Assembly: GCA_022496805.1 (NCBI GenBank)
Contig: CM040088.1
Coordinates: forward strand, 41,567,436 to 41,631,435
DNA: 64,000 nucleotides
Origin: Pohlia nutans
Lineage: Eukaryota; Streptophyta; Bryopsida; Bryales; Mniaceae
Direction: 5' to 3'
The notes below the pieces were generated by a model. The model did not search any database. It was not told the origin of the DNA and was given only the letters and a program-made list of their open reading frames with translations. This document shows, piece by piece, positions 10,233 through 21,200 of this stretch. The first letter of the stretch is position 1. Every line of letters begins with the position of its first letter. The position numbers were made by a program, and so were the translations under genes.

Positions 10233-11016
10233 TTTGGAGAAGTATCTATTGATGGAAAAGGTGCTTTAAACGCTTCAAAACGAAAGCGTGTAGAAGTTAA
10301 AGCTCCCGGAATTATTGCATGTAAATCTGTGCACAAACCCATGCAAAGAGGATTAAAAGTAGTAGATGGCATAGTTCCTATAGGTGGTGGTCAACGAGAA
10401 CTTATAATAGGAGACAAACAAACTAGGAAAACTCCTTTCGCTATTGATACCATATAAACCGGAAGCAAATCAACACACAAGGCACCTTGAATAGTGAAAA
10501 TTGTATTGTGTGTATGTAGCGATTGGACAGAAACGTTCAACCGTGGCACAATTAGTTAAGATTCTTTCAGAAGCGGGTGCTTTAGAATATTGCATTATTG
10601 TAGTAGCTACTACTTCGGATCCTGCTCCTTTGCAACTCCACGCACCATATTTAGATCGCGCTATGGGATAATATTTTCAAGATAATAGAATGCACGCATT
10701 GATCATTTATGATGACTTTTCAAAGAAATGAGTGGCATATCGACAAATGTCATTATTTTTACGTCAACCACCAGGTTGTGAAGCGTTCCCTGGAGATGTT
10801 TTCTATTCACATTCTCGTTTATTAGAAAGAGCTGCTAAAATGTCAGACCAAACTGGTGCAGGTAGCTTGACTACATTACCTATAACTGAAATACAAACTT
10901 GAGATGTATTTGTTTATATTCCAACCAATGACATTTCCATTACATATGGACAAATCCTTTTGGGAACAAAGTTTTTTTTATCGTGGACTTTGACTTGCTA
11001 TTAATGCAGGATTATT
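10233..11016 (+). pseudogene. atp1: Mitochondrial atp1 (F1 ATPase alpha) exon, decayed
   Basis: Frames translate to recognisable F1-ATPase alpha sequence: [37 protein letters not shown], then the P-loop region as [10 protein letters not shown] (normally GDRQTGKT, so the key Gly is lost). Further on are [30 protein letters not shown] and [11 protein letters not shown]. Frameshifts near 10453 and 10490 and several in-frame stops (about 10668, 10730 and 10902) rule out function. It starts internally and runs to 'NAGLFVS', where the intron begins. The sequence resembles bryophyte/plant mitochondrial atp1 and not the plastid atpA. Confidence 0.9.
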
Positions 11017-11486
11017 TGTAAGTCGTACATGAGCGAGGTGAGATCTACATGGGATTGCTAGAGTTGGAAAGCTTTGCGTAGGATCCCTTAGTGCGTAATC
11101 TGCCTTACTCGATTATAACTGGGTCAAAAGCCGGTAAGTCAGAAATTAACTATTGGAAGTTCAGGAAAACAAACCTTGATGATGGTCGTCTTACTCTCAG
11201 AGGGAAGACACCCGGGATTCAACCTACGTGAACTTGGGATATGTGCCGTCTGCAGCATGAGTACTTCTACTACATGAGAAAGAAGAGGGGAACCTTGCAT
11301 CGAAAAACACATGAATTCCACGGCAATGAACGAGTAAACCAAGGCTCTACAAATCGTTAAATACCTAGAGGGAACTCTCGTTGGGAATCTGGACCTATTG
11401 ATAAGGAAATGCCACAATTTGTACGATCCCGGTGGAACCACCACAAAAACTTACGAGGGGAGAACCTCATTAGTTCGACGATCGAT

Positions 11487-11806
11487 AGAACTGAGAATTA
11501 TGAAAGTCCTGCTTCTCCTGCCCAAGTTGAGGCTGCGGCCGATCAAATTTGGAAACTGAAACCTAACATCGACGGAAAATATCAGAAAATCATCAACATA
11601 ATAACGGACCTATATGCGCTAATAGCAGCGTACCAATGCATCAATCTGCGTTAATCGAAGATGATTCAAGCACATTACAGAACAACGGCGCGCAAAGAAA
11701 TACCCCGTGAAACAAGTAAACATCCCAAAGTATACAAAACCTGAGGAAAGAAGAACACATACGATGATCAGCACCAGAGACCAGATATTACAAACAGCCA
11801 TCAAGG
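11487..11806 (+). pseudogene. Group II intron maturase/reverse transcriptase remnant
   Basis: The first frame ends 'LKPNIDGKYQKIINIITDLY' then ALIAAYQCI, the typical N-terminal RT0 region of group II intron proteins. After a stop and a +1 shift, 'VNIPKYTKPEERRTHTMIST' then RDQILQTAIKAT matches the conserved RT stretch usually read as V-IPK-----RPLGI-T-RD-I-Q-A. The rest of the RT, the maturase domain X and any endonuclease are deleted, since only about 215 bp separate this from domain V. Confidence 0.7.
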
Positions 11807-12021
11807 CGACAAGGCGGCCTTTAAGTTTATGCCATAAGAGTTAATCAGAGGCTATAAGACCACTAAAGAAGAGAGTAATGCTGCATAGTTTTGGGATAAT
11901 GAACTAGCATTCAATAGGGAACAAATCTCTTTGCATACTTAACATTCTAAAAAACTACACACGGAGAAAATATTGATGATTTAATTGTCCTCGTCTATAA
12001 GTGACAAGTTTCAGGAGAAAG

Positions 12022-12055
12022 GAGCCGTGTGATAGGCGACTATAGCGCACGATTC
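12022..12055 (+). ncRNA. Group II intron domain V
   Basis: The 34 nt start GAGCCGTGTG, contain AGC-triad and bulge-like positions, and end CGCACGATTC. The two arms pair over ten positions with one A-C mismatch. This matches the length and form of the catalytic hairpin of group II introns. Confidence 0.75.
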
Positions 12056-12116
12056 TTTGAGAGGGAGCTAGGATCTATATCATGTGCTAGCGCCTAGAAA
12101 TGGATGCGAACCCTAC

Positions 12117-12538
12117 TCTCGAGGTTCTGCCGCTCAGTTAAAAGCTATGAAATAAGTATGCGGTAGCTCAAAACTAGAATTGATGCAATATCGTGAAGTA
12201 GCAGCTTTTGCTCAATGTGGTTCAGACCATGATGCTGCTACTCAGTATTTGTTAAATCATGGGGCGAGGCCAATAGAGGTTCTTAAACAACCACAATATA
12301 GCCCAATTCCTATTGAAAAACAAATAGTGGTTATTTATGCAACTGTCAAAGGTTATGTAGATCATTAATAAATATTTTGAGCATTAATAAATATGAACAT
12401 GAGCTTTTGAAGTCTATAGACTTAGATATATTTTATGCTATCATACAACAAAAAAACACTACCGAGTAGATTAATAGTCAACTTGCTACCTTTTGTAAAA
12501 AATTTACAGAGAGCTTCTTAGCAAGTTATTCACTTTAG
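12117..12538 (+). pseudogene. atp1: Mitochondrial atp1 3' exon, decayed
   Basis: Resumes as GSAAQLKAMK, stop, [20 protein letters not shown], then [20 protein letters not shown] and [19 protein letters not shown], with a stop. It then continues as INKYEHELLKSIDLD to a final TAG at 12536-12538. It covers the C-terminal 140 or so residues of F1 alpha. At least three in-frame stops. Together with 10233-11016 it accounts for about 75% of atp1. Confidence 0.9.
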
Positions 12539-13084
12539 AAAAATGAAACTAAAAAAATAAATCAAGCTGCATGTTTTGTTTTTGTGTTTCCGAGTGGAGG
12601 GTGAAAGTAGCTCGGGTGCAACCAATTTTATTTTTCTTCCGCCCTTTGGCTATGCTCCTAGTAGGGCTTTGTCATATAAGCAGAGCTCAAAAACCCTCCA
12701 TCCCCACATTAACAACAATTAGATTTTGGAGAAAACAAAAACGCAACAAAACATTAACAAATTTGAATATATAGAACGCTTCTTTTTCTAATGTACTATT
12801 TGTAAGAAAAGAGCTTTACAGCTTTTTATTTGTACTATCAAATATTATTTACGTATGCATTATCTCTGCCCACTATTTGGGCTTGCGCTTAATAGATAGA
12901 TGTTTGCATCAATCTTTTTTTTCTTTTAAAATGAAGCAATCATTTTTTATGATTGCTTCGTCTTTCACCAAATTCTAGTTGGTGTAATCAGGAGAAAAGG
13001 AATTCAAGCCCTTTAACCTGTGGTTTTAGAGACCATTGTTCTATCATTGGAACTATTCTCCTAAAAAAAAGTGGTTCTTGGTTT
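12539..13084 (+). other. Mitochondrial intergenic spacer with hairpin
   Basis: Runs between the atp1 and nad3 fossils with no conserved frame. A perfect 10-bp stem (GAAGCAATCA 12933-12942 with TGATTGCTTC 12950-12959) precedes nad3; such hairpins are common at organellar transcript ends. Confidence 0.5.
12933..12959 (+). terminator. Hairpin upstream of nad3 fossil
   Basis: A perfect 10-bp stem with a 7-nt T/A loop. In the mitochondrion of origin it may have stabilised the 3' end of the atp1 transcript. Not functional here as far as can be told. Confidence 0.4.
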
Positions 13085-13445
13085 ATGGAATTTGCACCTA
13101 TTTGTGTCTATTTAGTGATAAGTTTGCTATTTTCTTTGATCTTAATCAATGTTTCCTTTCTATTTGCTTCTTCTTCAAATTTGGCTTATCCGAAGAAATT
13201 TTCAACTTACAAATGCTGTTAAATTGATCCTTTTGATGATGCTAGAAGTCGTTTCCACATACGATTTTATCTCGTTGCTATTTTATTTATCATATTTGAT
13301 CTAGAAGTCACCTTTTTATTTCCTTGGGCAGTTTCTCTTAACAAAATTGGTTTGTTTGGATTTTGGTCTATTAAAAGTATTTTTATTGATTTTGACAATT
13401 GGATTTTTATACGAATGGAAAAAGGGCGCTTTAGATTGGAAGTAA
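13085..13445 (+). pseudogene. nad3: Mitochondrial nad3 (complex I subunit ND3), decayed
   Basis: ATG at 13085 opens MEFAPICVYLVISLLFSLIL then VSFLFASSS. The conserved loop reads [20 protein letters not shown], where the family has [15 protein letters not shown]. After that the frame resumes as [20 protein letters not shown]. Near 13385 the frame shifts, and the true C terminus ([18 protein letters not shown], stop at 13443-13445) is read in another frame. So there is at least one stop, a small in-frame insertion and one frameshift in a gene that is otherwise full length (about 118 codons). Confidence 0.9.
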
Positions 13446-14390
13446 CCTAACAGTTTTTGAGCCAAAAAACAATAAAAGCAAAAAAACAATTTTTTGCTTT
13501 TATCGTTTTGCAAGCTTTTAGCATTCCTTCTATCATTGCGTAAACAAAATGGGATAAACCTCGATAAATAGGCATAATAAGTCATTCATTAACTTTATTG
13601 AGCTCTTAGAACCTTTGTTGGCGTAGCCAAGAAACTAGAACCCACAGCAAGAGAGCCTGTAAGGCCGCACCGGCTCTCTAATAAAATGAACTAAAAGGAT
13701 GTTGGGATGTTAAACGAATCAAGCAAAGCGCTACCAAATTAGTTTGTTTTTGTGCATTTAATTTTTTTTTTGTTTTGTTTGGTAGTTTAATCTTTACCTA
13801 ATCGAGTGGAAAATATTAAAGCGTTTCGCAGAACAATGATTGTTATAAACAATAGAATAGATCTTTTTGCGATGGGGGAAGCCCAAAAAAGCGGCTAGGA
13901 GGGTTCGCACAACGAATGAAAGGTGAAGGTAGTTTTCCTATTTTTTCCTCTCGTCAAAGAGCTTCTGAATAATATGCTTTGCTTCCCCCGCAATCTTTCT
14001 AACAAAATGAAAAAAAGGACATTATATATTAATTACATAGTATACTCAATTGTATACAATCAATAAAGAGATTAGTGCAACCTACCTTTTGTTGATGCTT
14101 TATGCTATATACATAAGAAAAAAATGGTAATAGAAAGGGAAAAGAAATGAAAAATTTGCTATGCTTTTTATCTTTAAGCTTTACACTCCTACTTTTGGAT
14201 CCAGCCTTTTATCTGCTTTACTTTAATTAATAGGTTGGAGGAACCACTTTGGTGGCATAGCTGTGAAAGATCAATTTGAATGATGTGCAATAAGATAAAA
14301 CATCAAGCAATTGGTAAAAAGTGAACACCTTTAATAAAAAATAAACTGATGATGATGTATTCTTTTTAATTGATTGTTTAGCATATTAGG
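13446..14390 (+). other. Mitochondrial downstream spacer with hairpins
   Basis: No coding frame found. It contains a perfect 8-bp stem at 13650-13679 (AGAGAGCC / GGCTCTCT). There is also a 9-bp inverted pair GGGGGAAGC (about 13875) / GCTTCCCCC (about 13981) that could close a stem of about 100 nt. Confidence 0.45.
13650..13679 (+). terminator. Hairpin downstream of nad3 fossil
   Basis: A perfect 8-bp stem AGAGAGCC / GGCTCTCT with a 14-nt GC-rich loop. It lies about 200 bp after nad3 and is typical of organellar 3' processing hairpins. Confidence 0.4.
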
Positions 14391-14412
14391 GTAATTAGCT
14401 CAGCTGGTAGAA
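14391..14412 (+). pseudogene. tRNA 5' half-like fragment
   Basis: GGGTAATTAGCTCAGCTGGT resembles the acceptor and D-arm of a plant mitochondrial tRNA, including the TAGCTCAG-TGGTAG A-box core. The sequence then diverges, so it is cut or scrambled. It probably marks the right edge of the mitochondrial insert. Confidence 0.4.
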
Positions 14413-14730
14413 AGCAAGTCAAAACGGACATTTTCTAGTCATAACTGTTTAGTCACAAAAGCCCATATTTCTTCTAGTGTATGCTTCCCAGCATACTTTC
14501 ACCCTGAATTGAAAATTATGTCAACTTATGTGTTTGACAAACACACCAAGGTCTTTGTTCACATTATGCCCAAACACAACATTTATGCCCAAAATACACA
14601 TAATAATACAAAGTTTTGTAATATTGTGACAATCACAAATGTTGTATGTAAAAGTGACAATTGGAATCACAAGATTCATGAAGATGGTTTAGGACCCTTT
14701 TCACACTTTATTATATGCAACCTCTTGTGA

Positions 14731-14997
14731 CAGAGCCTTTTAACTCCTAAACACTCAAACGACCATTTTTTTTTATCACTACCCGAATCTAATGGGCTAC
14801 TCAGAACAAAAAATAAATAAATAATTTAATTTAATTTTAAATTTTAAATTTTAAATACTACATCAAGTCTACTTTCCAACACAATTTGAATTATGTCAGT
14901 CCGAATTAAACTCCACCCAGGATAATTTTTCAAAGGGAATCACCTCAACATTGTCTTAGTGTTATAAAATTTGCTATTTGGAGAACATAATGTTGTT
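14731..14997. mobile_element. Truncated TTAA-type MITE, family D
   Basis: Starts ACTCCTAAACACTCAAACGACC, then matches the right half of 36180-36724 in reverse ('CATCAAGTCTACTTTCCAAC', 'CACCTCAACATTGTCTTAGTG'). The other end is missing. Confidence 0.55.
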
Positions 14998-15258
14998 CCC
15001 TCTATCATTACATTTATATGCACTCTTGGTCATTACATTTATATGAACTCTTGATCATTACATATATATGCAACTTCTTGTGACACAATAAAGTGCAATG
15101 TCTACAATACACTTGTCGAATTCTTTATATGCAACTTTTTGTGACATAACAAAGTACACACTGGAAAAATCTCCATTCCGCAAGGTTTGATGTGAGACAA
15201 CAGAACAAGTGATATTAGAGAAGGTGTCTGATATGAAAGAGATCTGGACCATGCATCT

Positions 15259-18200
15259 TTAGTTTGATCTTGTGGTGGTGGTGGTGGTACTAGTTCTGCC
15301 TGAAGCAGCAACATCCCAGTCTTGTGTTGTTGAGGACAACGTCATGAGAGCTACCACGGCCTTCCTCATTGTGGGTCGCTTGCTAGGGAGCTCCTGTGTG
15401 CATGCTCCTGCTAGTTGTGCCATCTGAAACCCCATTTCAACCATTTAGATACCCTACGTCGTCACATAAGGTAGGAGCACCCAATTCCGACAGTGTACCC
15501 AATGCCGATACACTAGTAGGAAATGTGTCGTTTTTCACTTACTGTAAATGAAAAAGGAATGAAACTGCGCTAGGCACATGGGTTATGTCAGTACTAGTGA
15601 GTGGTTTTGATCACAAGAAGACAGAAATATAAGCATAATACTTAGCCACTATTCACTGTTCCCACAAAATGGGGAATGAAAAACGACAGGTCTTCTACTA
15701 GTGATAATTTCTAAATACGGTAGTCATTCTAGAATGTAAATTTAGGTAGACCATAGATAGCTTATCATTTTGGTTAACAAACAATAAAGGCTCTATGATG
15801 TGCTTAGATTTGCATTTTAAAATGAATGCCATGTTTAGAAATTATCGGCATTGGCTACACTGTTGGAATTGGGTGCTCCTACCTTATATTAGTTCAATTT
15901 TTTTTTTTAAAGTGCGAGGTGTCATCTTGTCATTGGTTTAGGATGACGTGAACCTCTCAAAATTCTGATGTGGGATTTCAATTGCTGTCTGGATCTGAGC
16001 AAATGTTACTACCGGTGTCTTATTTTACTCAATATCTGAACTTAACCCTTTATCGCCCAGGGTGGTTCTAGAGAAACCACCTTTTTCTGGGTGATGTTTC
16101 TTTAAATCTATCTCTGTTGAAATTAGGGGTACTATTAATAGTATCCAACCGTACGAATGTAAGCATAGCTTAATGAAACAAGTCTCAGTTAAATCTTGGT
16201 AAGATCGGACCGTTGGATTGGAAGATTATAGTATATCTTTGAACCGTATAATGCACACTCAAAAATGAGATTTCGGGGGGTGTGTGACTTCAAGGTTAAA
16301 TAGAATTTGGGTTAAATTTTCAAAAATAAAAGTGAAGATGTTCAGCAATGACTTGTGTCAACACCTCTTCATTGCAATCTTTCATGTCAAGAATAGACTC
16401 ATACATAATTATTGTGAATTTTATAAGTGAAAGTGACTTATCCATGTACGGTTTAGAACAAAATTTATACGTTCAAATAAGAAAGGAGTTAGTATAGTGA
16501 TCAAGATCAGACTACATACACTAATGGAACATGAACAAGAGAACACAATCCAAAAAGAAAAACGAGATAACAAACTTCCAATCTCTAGAAATACAACATA
16601 GTACATATGCTGTATTTGTAAGTATTTGCTGTATTTTGAGGTATTTGTAGTATTTTGGTGTTTTTTACATAGGTATTTGGATATCTAGGAAAGTCGGATT
16701 CCAAATTTTCTTTTTGCATCATCTCCAGAATCAAAAGTTACACATCTGAACTTCAGACACTGTACTGAGATGGTTCACAGATTTTCAAGAATTTCATTCT
16801 CCAGTGATCTAGTGACCACTTAGTGGTTACCTGGGCACTAAAGGGTTAAAATAGAAAGTTTACTTCAATTATACAAACTTATTACTGTTAAAAAATTTAG
16901 GCATGAGTTACTATTAATAGTGTGAATATTGATAGAAGCAAGTTTTTTGGCCATTTGGGTACTTAGAGGTTAATCCTTCAGACAGTTAGTGCTTAGAAAG
17001 TATACTTTCAAAGCTTATAGAGTAACTTTGGAGCCATATTTTCATTAGGACATGATTTCTTCATTCTATTGGTACATTTTACTACTTTTTAAAAAACTTC
17101 TTAAATAGCTCATTTCATTTCCTAATAGATATAGAAGGAGCCACTTTTAGGCACTTAGGGGTTTATGGAGAATATAACCTTCCATGCTGCATCTGCAGGG
17201 TAATCATCTCCGAGCTTAGGATCCATAAACCTTGGTAACTTCTCTTGTCCGTTTGGAGACTTCAATACAGCGTCAAACTGGAAGGTATACCACAACACTC
17301 TCATTAGAAGAAACTACAACCAAAAGAATTTTAAAAATTGGTTAAACCATGTAATTGTTATGAATTTCCATAGTGGAGGTTGCCTACACTTAAATTGTTC
17401 CATAGACTTGTCAGAAAATCAATCCCTATAAAACCCAAACTCAATCAATGAGAATTAAGAAAGGAGACGGTTCAAAAGTAGTTTGTGAGACAATTTCAAA
17501 GCAAGTCTACATTGCAAACATGGATGCAGGGATGGAATTGGTTTCTACCTTAGTCATTTGGTCTCCAAGACTCTTAAGGTTCCTTATATTCACTATTGTA
17601 CCAACTTCAAAGAACTTTAATTTTATTTGATGGCAAAAAATACCTACCCACACAAACTTAGAGTCTTAACAAATGAATGACTTTTTGATATGTGAATGGT
17701 CACCTACTTGGTAACTAAATGAAATTCTACAAAGTTTCTACAAAGTTTGAAAAAAATTCTTCTACACTAGTAGAAAGGTAGTCTTTGGGCACCAAGGAAT
17801 AGTGTCAGAGTGGTGCCCAAGGCCCATATTGACATCAAACTAGTGTAAATATGAACCTTGAGCATCATGCTTTTAACACTATTCCTTGGTGCTCAAAGAC
17901 CACACATTCTACTAGTGTTGGTGCATGACCACAACAGACAATCCATCAACAACATACAAAAATGAAGGTACACTAATTTGTTACCACCATGTTTCCAATT
18001 CCACCCTCATGTACCGACCATAGACGTTTTTGGTTTAGAACGTACACCACCAAAACATGGGGGTTGAATTGAAAACATGATGGTAATAGGTTAAATAGGG
18101 CATGGGATTATTATGCACATACAAAACTGACAAGAGCCCTTTGATCTTCTTTTGGACGCGCAGCAGTACTGGTAGAAATGAAATCTTCTGTGAAGGTCAA

Positions 18201-21200
18201 GGCTCCTCCTCGCACAATGGCTTCTCTTCCGGACAAAATCTCAAATAGAACCACACCAAAAGAATACACGTCTACCATGGGTGACACGTCTCCAAATCGT
18301 GCATACCTGTAGATAACAAATAAAGAATGACGGGCTATTATCTAAAACATCAATAGATACAAGAATTGGCGATGAATTATGTAATGTAAGATAACAAATA
18401 GAAAAGAAGGGTACTTACGAGGGTAATTATTTAAAGCACGCATAGATATAAGAGAATTATGTAATGTATGATAACAAATGAAGGGTTATTATCTAAACCA
18501 CCTATCGTTACAAGAACTAGCGATGAATTATGGAATGTAAAATAATAAATAGATGGGATATTATCTAAAGCAAGTATAGATACTAGAACTAGAGATGAAC
18601 TATATAATGTACAATGACAAATAGAGAATGAAGGACTATTATCTACAACACGTATAGATATAAGAATTGGAGAAGAATTATGTAATGTTACAAGACAACC
18701 AATAGAAAAAAGAAGGGTTATTATCTAAAGCACGTATAGATACAAGAAATGGAGATGAATTATGTAATATATGATAACAAATAGAAAATGAAGGGTTATC
18801 ATCTAAAGCACATATAGATAGAAGAATTGGAGATGAATTATGTAATGTGATTACAAATAGAGAATGAAAGGCTATTATTTAAAGCACTTATTTCTTGTAC
18901 ATGAATCATGTAATGCAAAATAACAAAAAGAGAATGAATTAAGGACTATCATATGAAGCACCTATAGATAAAGAACCGGCAATGAATCAATTACTAAAGA
19001 CTTATCATATTGCAAAAATTGTAATAATCAAATATTATAACACCAGAACCAATGAAGATTAAATGTGTTGGTAAAATAAAATGAAATTAGTAAAAAAATC
19101 TATTTTTTAAAATTGAACAAAAGAAAACCATCGAATAACGTACTTTAAAAAAAAACATGGGTCCAATCAGGGGTTAAGTATTTAACTCACTCTGGAGACA
19201 TGTAACCCCAGGTACCAACCACTCTGGTGGGCTGTGTCACTGCTCCTGCTACTTTTGTCTCAGTAAGTTTCGTGAGACCAAAATCTGCCACCTTCACACA
19301 GGTATGTCAAAAATTTGAGTCTCTAATTTTTAGAAAGTTGCCACTAATTCAACGTGCACATAACATTCTTGAAAGGAGTTCTGAACACCTTGGACCCAAC
19401 TGCTAATTTAATTTAACCCCTAAACGTCGCAGCCTCCGGAAACTGATCACGAACAGATTCAAAGCTTTGCAACTTTCTCATATAACCTCGGATGACTTTC
19501 ATCCAAGGCACCTTTGTAAGCCTATTCAATTCTCTACAGATTACAATAAATCTGTTGTGATGGGGAGCTGTTGATAATGTTGGAGAGGCCTCCAACTACA
19601 AGTATGTCAAATTTGTTGGGTAGATTTTATGCTTGCAATGGTCCTCTCATGTACATCTGAGCCATACTAATATCTATTTTTGAAGCTAGCATCTACTTGT
19701 GTTCAAATGGGTTGGTACGTTTAGGGGTTAATTTAAAGAAGAATCAGAATATTCAAGATGCTCTAATTTTCTGTTTTTTTTGGCATAGATCCTCTCACAT
19801 CTCGATTTCAAGAATGAAAGAATTTGCACATTTATGTATAAAGATGAAGTGAAGGTACCTTGGCATGACATTCCTTGTCAAGGAGGATATTTGCAGACTT
19901 GATATCACGATGGATGTAAGTCGGCTTCGTGTGCTCGTGAATGTACTCCAATCCTCGTGCAGCATCTAATGCAATTTGCACCCTCGATGACCAAGACAAT
20001 GGATTCTTGCCAGCTGAGTGTACACATTAGTTCCACATGTCATGTCTAACACCTTGACGTTGTATTAGATGTCTGACATCAACTGTCTAATTACACAAGT
20101 GTTAAATTCCAGTGACGACCGTAGGTCAGAGCTGGTTTAGAAAAATGGTATTGACGACTATAGGTTTCACTTGTGGCTTTCCAATGGTTATAGGGTTTGT
20201 AAGTGAGCCAGCAAGCCGCGAGCTGACAGTTCTAGGGCAAAGTTTTTTATGATGTAACATTTCTATGATGTAACCTAGCCTTTCACATCCTTGGATGGTC
20301 TTTCCATGACTTTTTCATTCCACCCTCAAAGATCATTATGTGAAGTAACCTAGCCTTTCACATCTTATTCAATCACAGCCTTTCACTGGTGGTGCGGAGA
20401 GAAGCAGAGCCCTAGTATGTTACTGGATGAAATATCCTAAAATATTCTAATAATATTTTAAGAATATGCTTGTTTGACAGATGGGGAGGTCTACTAGACG
20501 TCTTTGACGTCGTGTTCAACACTTTGTCTAGTGGTCAAGTAAGACAACACTGCCATCGATATTGATATTAGTGGTCAAGTAAGACAGCCCTGCCCATAGA
20601 TGATGATGTTAATCAGAGAAAAATTGGTACCCTACATCATGGTCACCTTACCTTTTGAGGAATGTAAATGCTGATCTAGAGTTCCATTCTCCACGAATTC
20701 GTATATCAGAAATAAGAACTCTGTGGTGCAGTACCCAATCAGTTGAACCTGAAACAAACAGTGATGAGAAGTTTTATATAAGGAAACATTCTCATCTTTT
20801 TTTTATCACTGTACATTTTTTAAATGAATCTCAACCAAATGAAGAGTTTCTCATAGAAAACATATAAACGCGGTTAACATAGAAAACATAATCAATTATA
20901 ATGATAGACCAAAGTGCTTGTACAAAGAGGTGCGTTATACTAGAGCACAACAAGAGGCAACTTATTAAAACAAAATCTAGCAGTGATAAAAAAACATATA
21001 TATATTTTTTTATTTTTTATTTTTTATTTTTTTATTTTTTATTTTATTTTTGACAACAACAGTAGTAGTTAAGGAGGAATTGTTATTACTAAGTTTGTGT
21101 GGTGGACGTGTGTGAGCACTTGGAGTTCAGCCATAAACTCCTTGGTTGCTTGTAAGTTCATCTTCTTGATGGCCAGTTTCTGAACACACAAAACAGACAC

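Larger units (their letters stand above)
11017..12116 (+). other. Degenerate mitochondrial group II intron in atp1
   Basis: Interrupts atp1 at VSR, the codons of the alpha arginine finger (about codon 373, nucleotide about 1115-1130). The start resembles GNGCGAGGTGAGAT. A 34-nt domain V is visible at 12022-12055, followed by a domain VI-like stem and CCTAC before the exon. A truncated maturase frame lies inside. From memory, an intron near this site (atp1i1127) is known in mosses, while Marchantia uses other atp1 sites; this needs an alignment. Exact splice points are uncertain by several bases. Confidence 0.7.
10233..14412 (+). other. Nuclear copy of mitochondrial DNA (NUMT) of about 4.2 kb
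   Basis: One collinear block carries plant mitochondrial atp1 (exon, group II intron, exon), an intergenic region with two strong hairpins, nad3, and a tRNA-like 5' fragment. Every coding part is broken by stops or frameshifts, so it is a nuclear fossil and not organelle DNA. The left edge cuts atp1 near codon 120. The right edge lies at or just past the tRNA-like fragment. Being collinear and carrying an unspliced intron, it came from DNA and not from RNA. It ends about 0.85 kb downstream of the LysM receptor kinase gene. Confidence 0.85.

Noticed and set aside
10212..10457. Intact ATP synthase alpha frame
   Set aside because: It is only a fragment of mitochondrial atp1. Stops and shifts follow on both sides and the P-loop glycine is lost, so it is not a gene.
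12571..12774. 67-codon frame in the mitochondrial spacer
   Set aside because: No similarity to a mitochondrial protein that I know. It lies in the spacer between the atp1 and nad3 fossils.
18310..18985. CRISPR-like array
   Set aside because: Units are degenerate tandem repeats without constant repeats and unique spacers, and lie in a plant intron.
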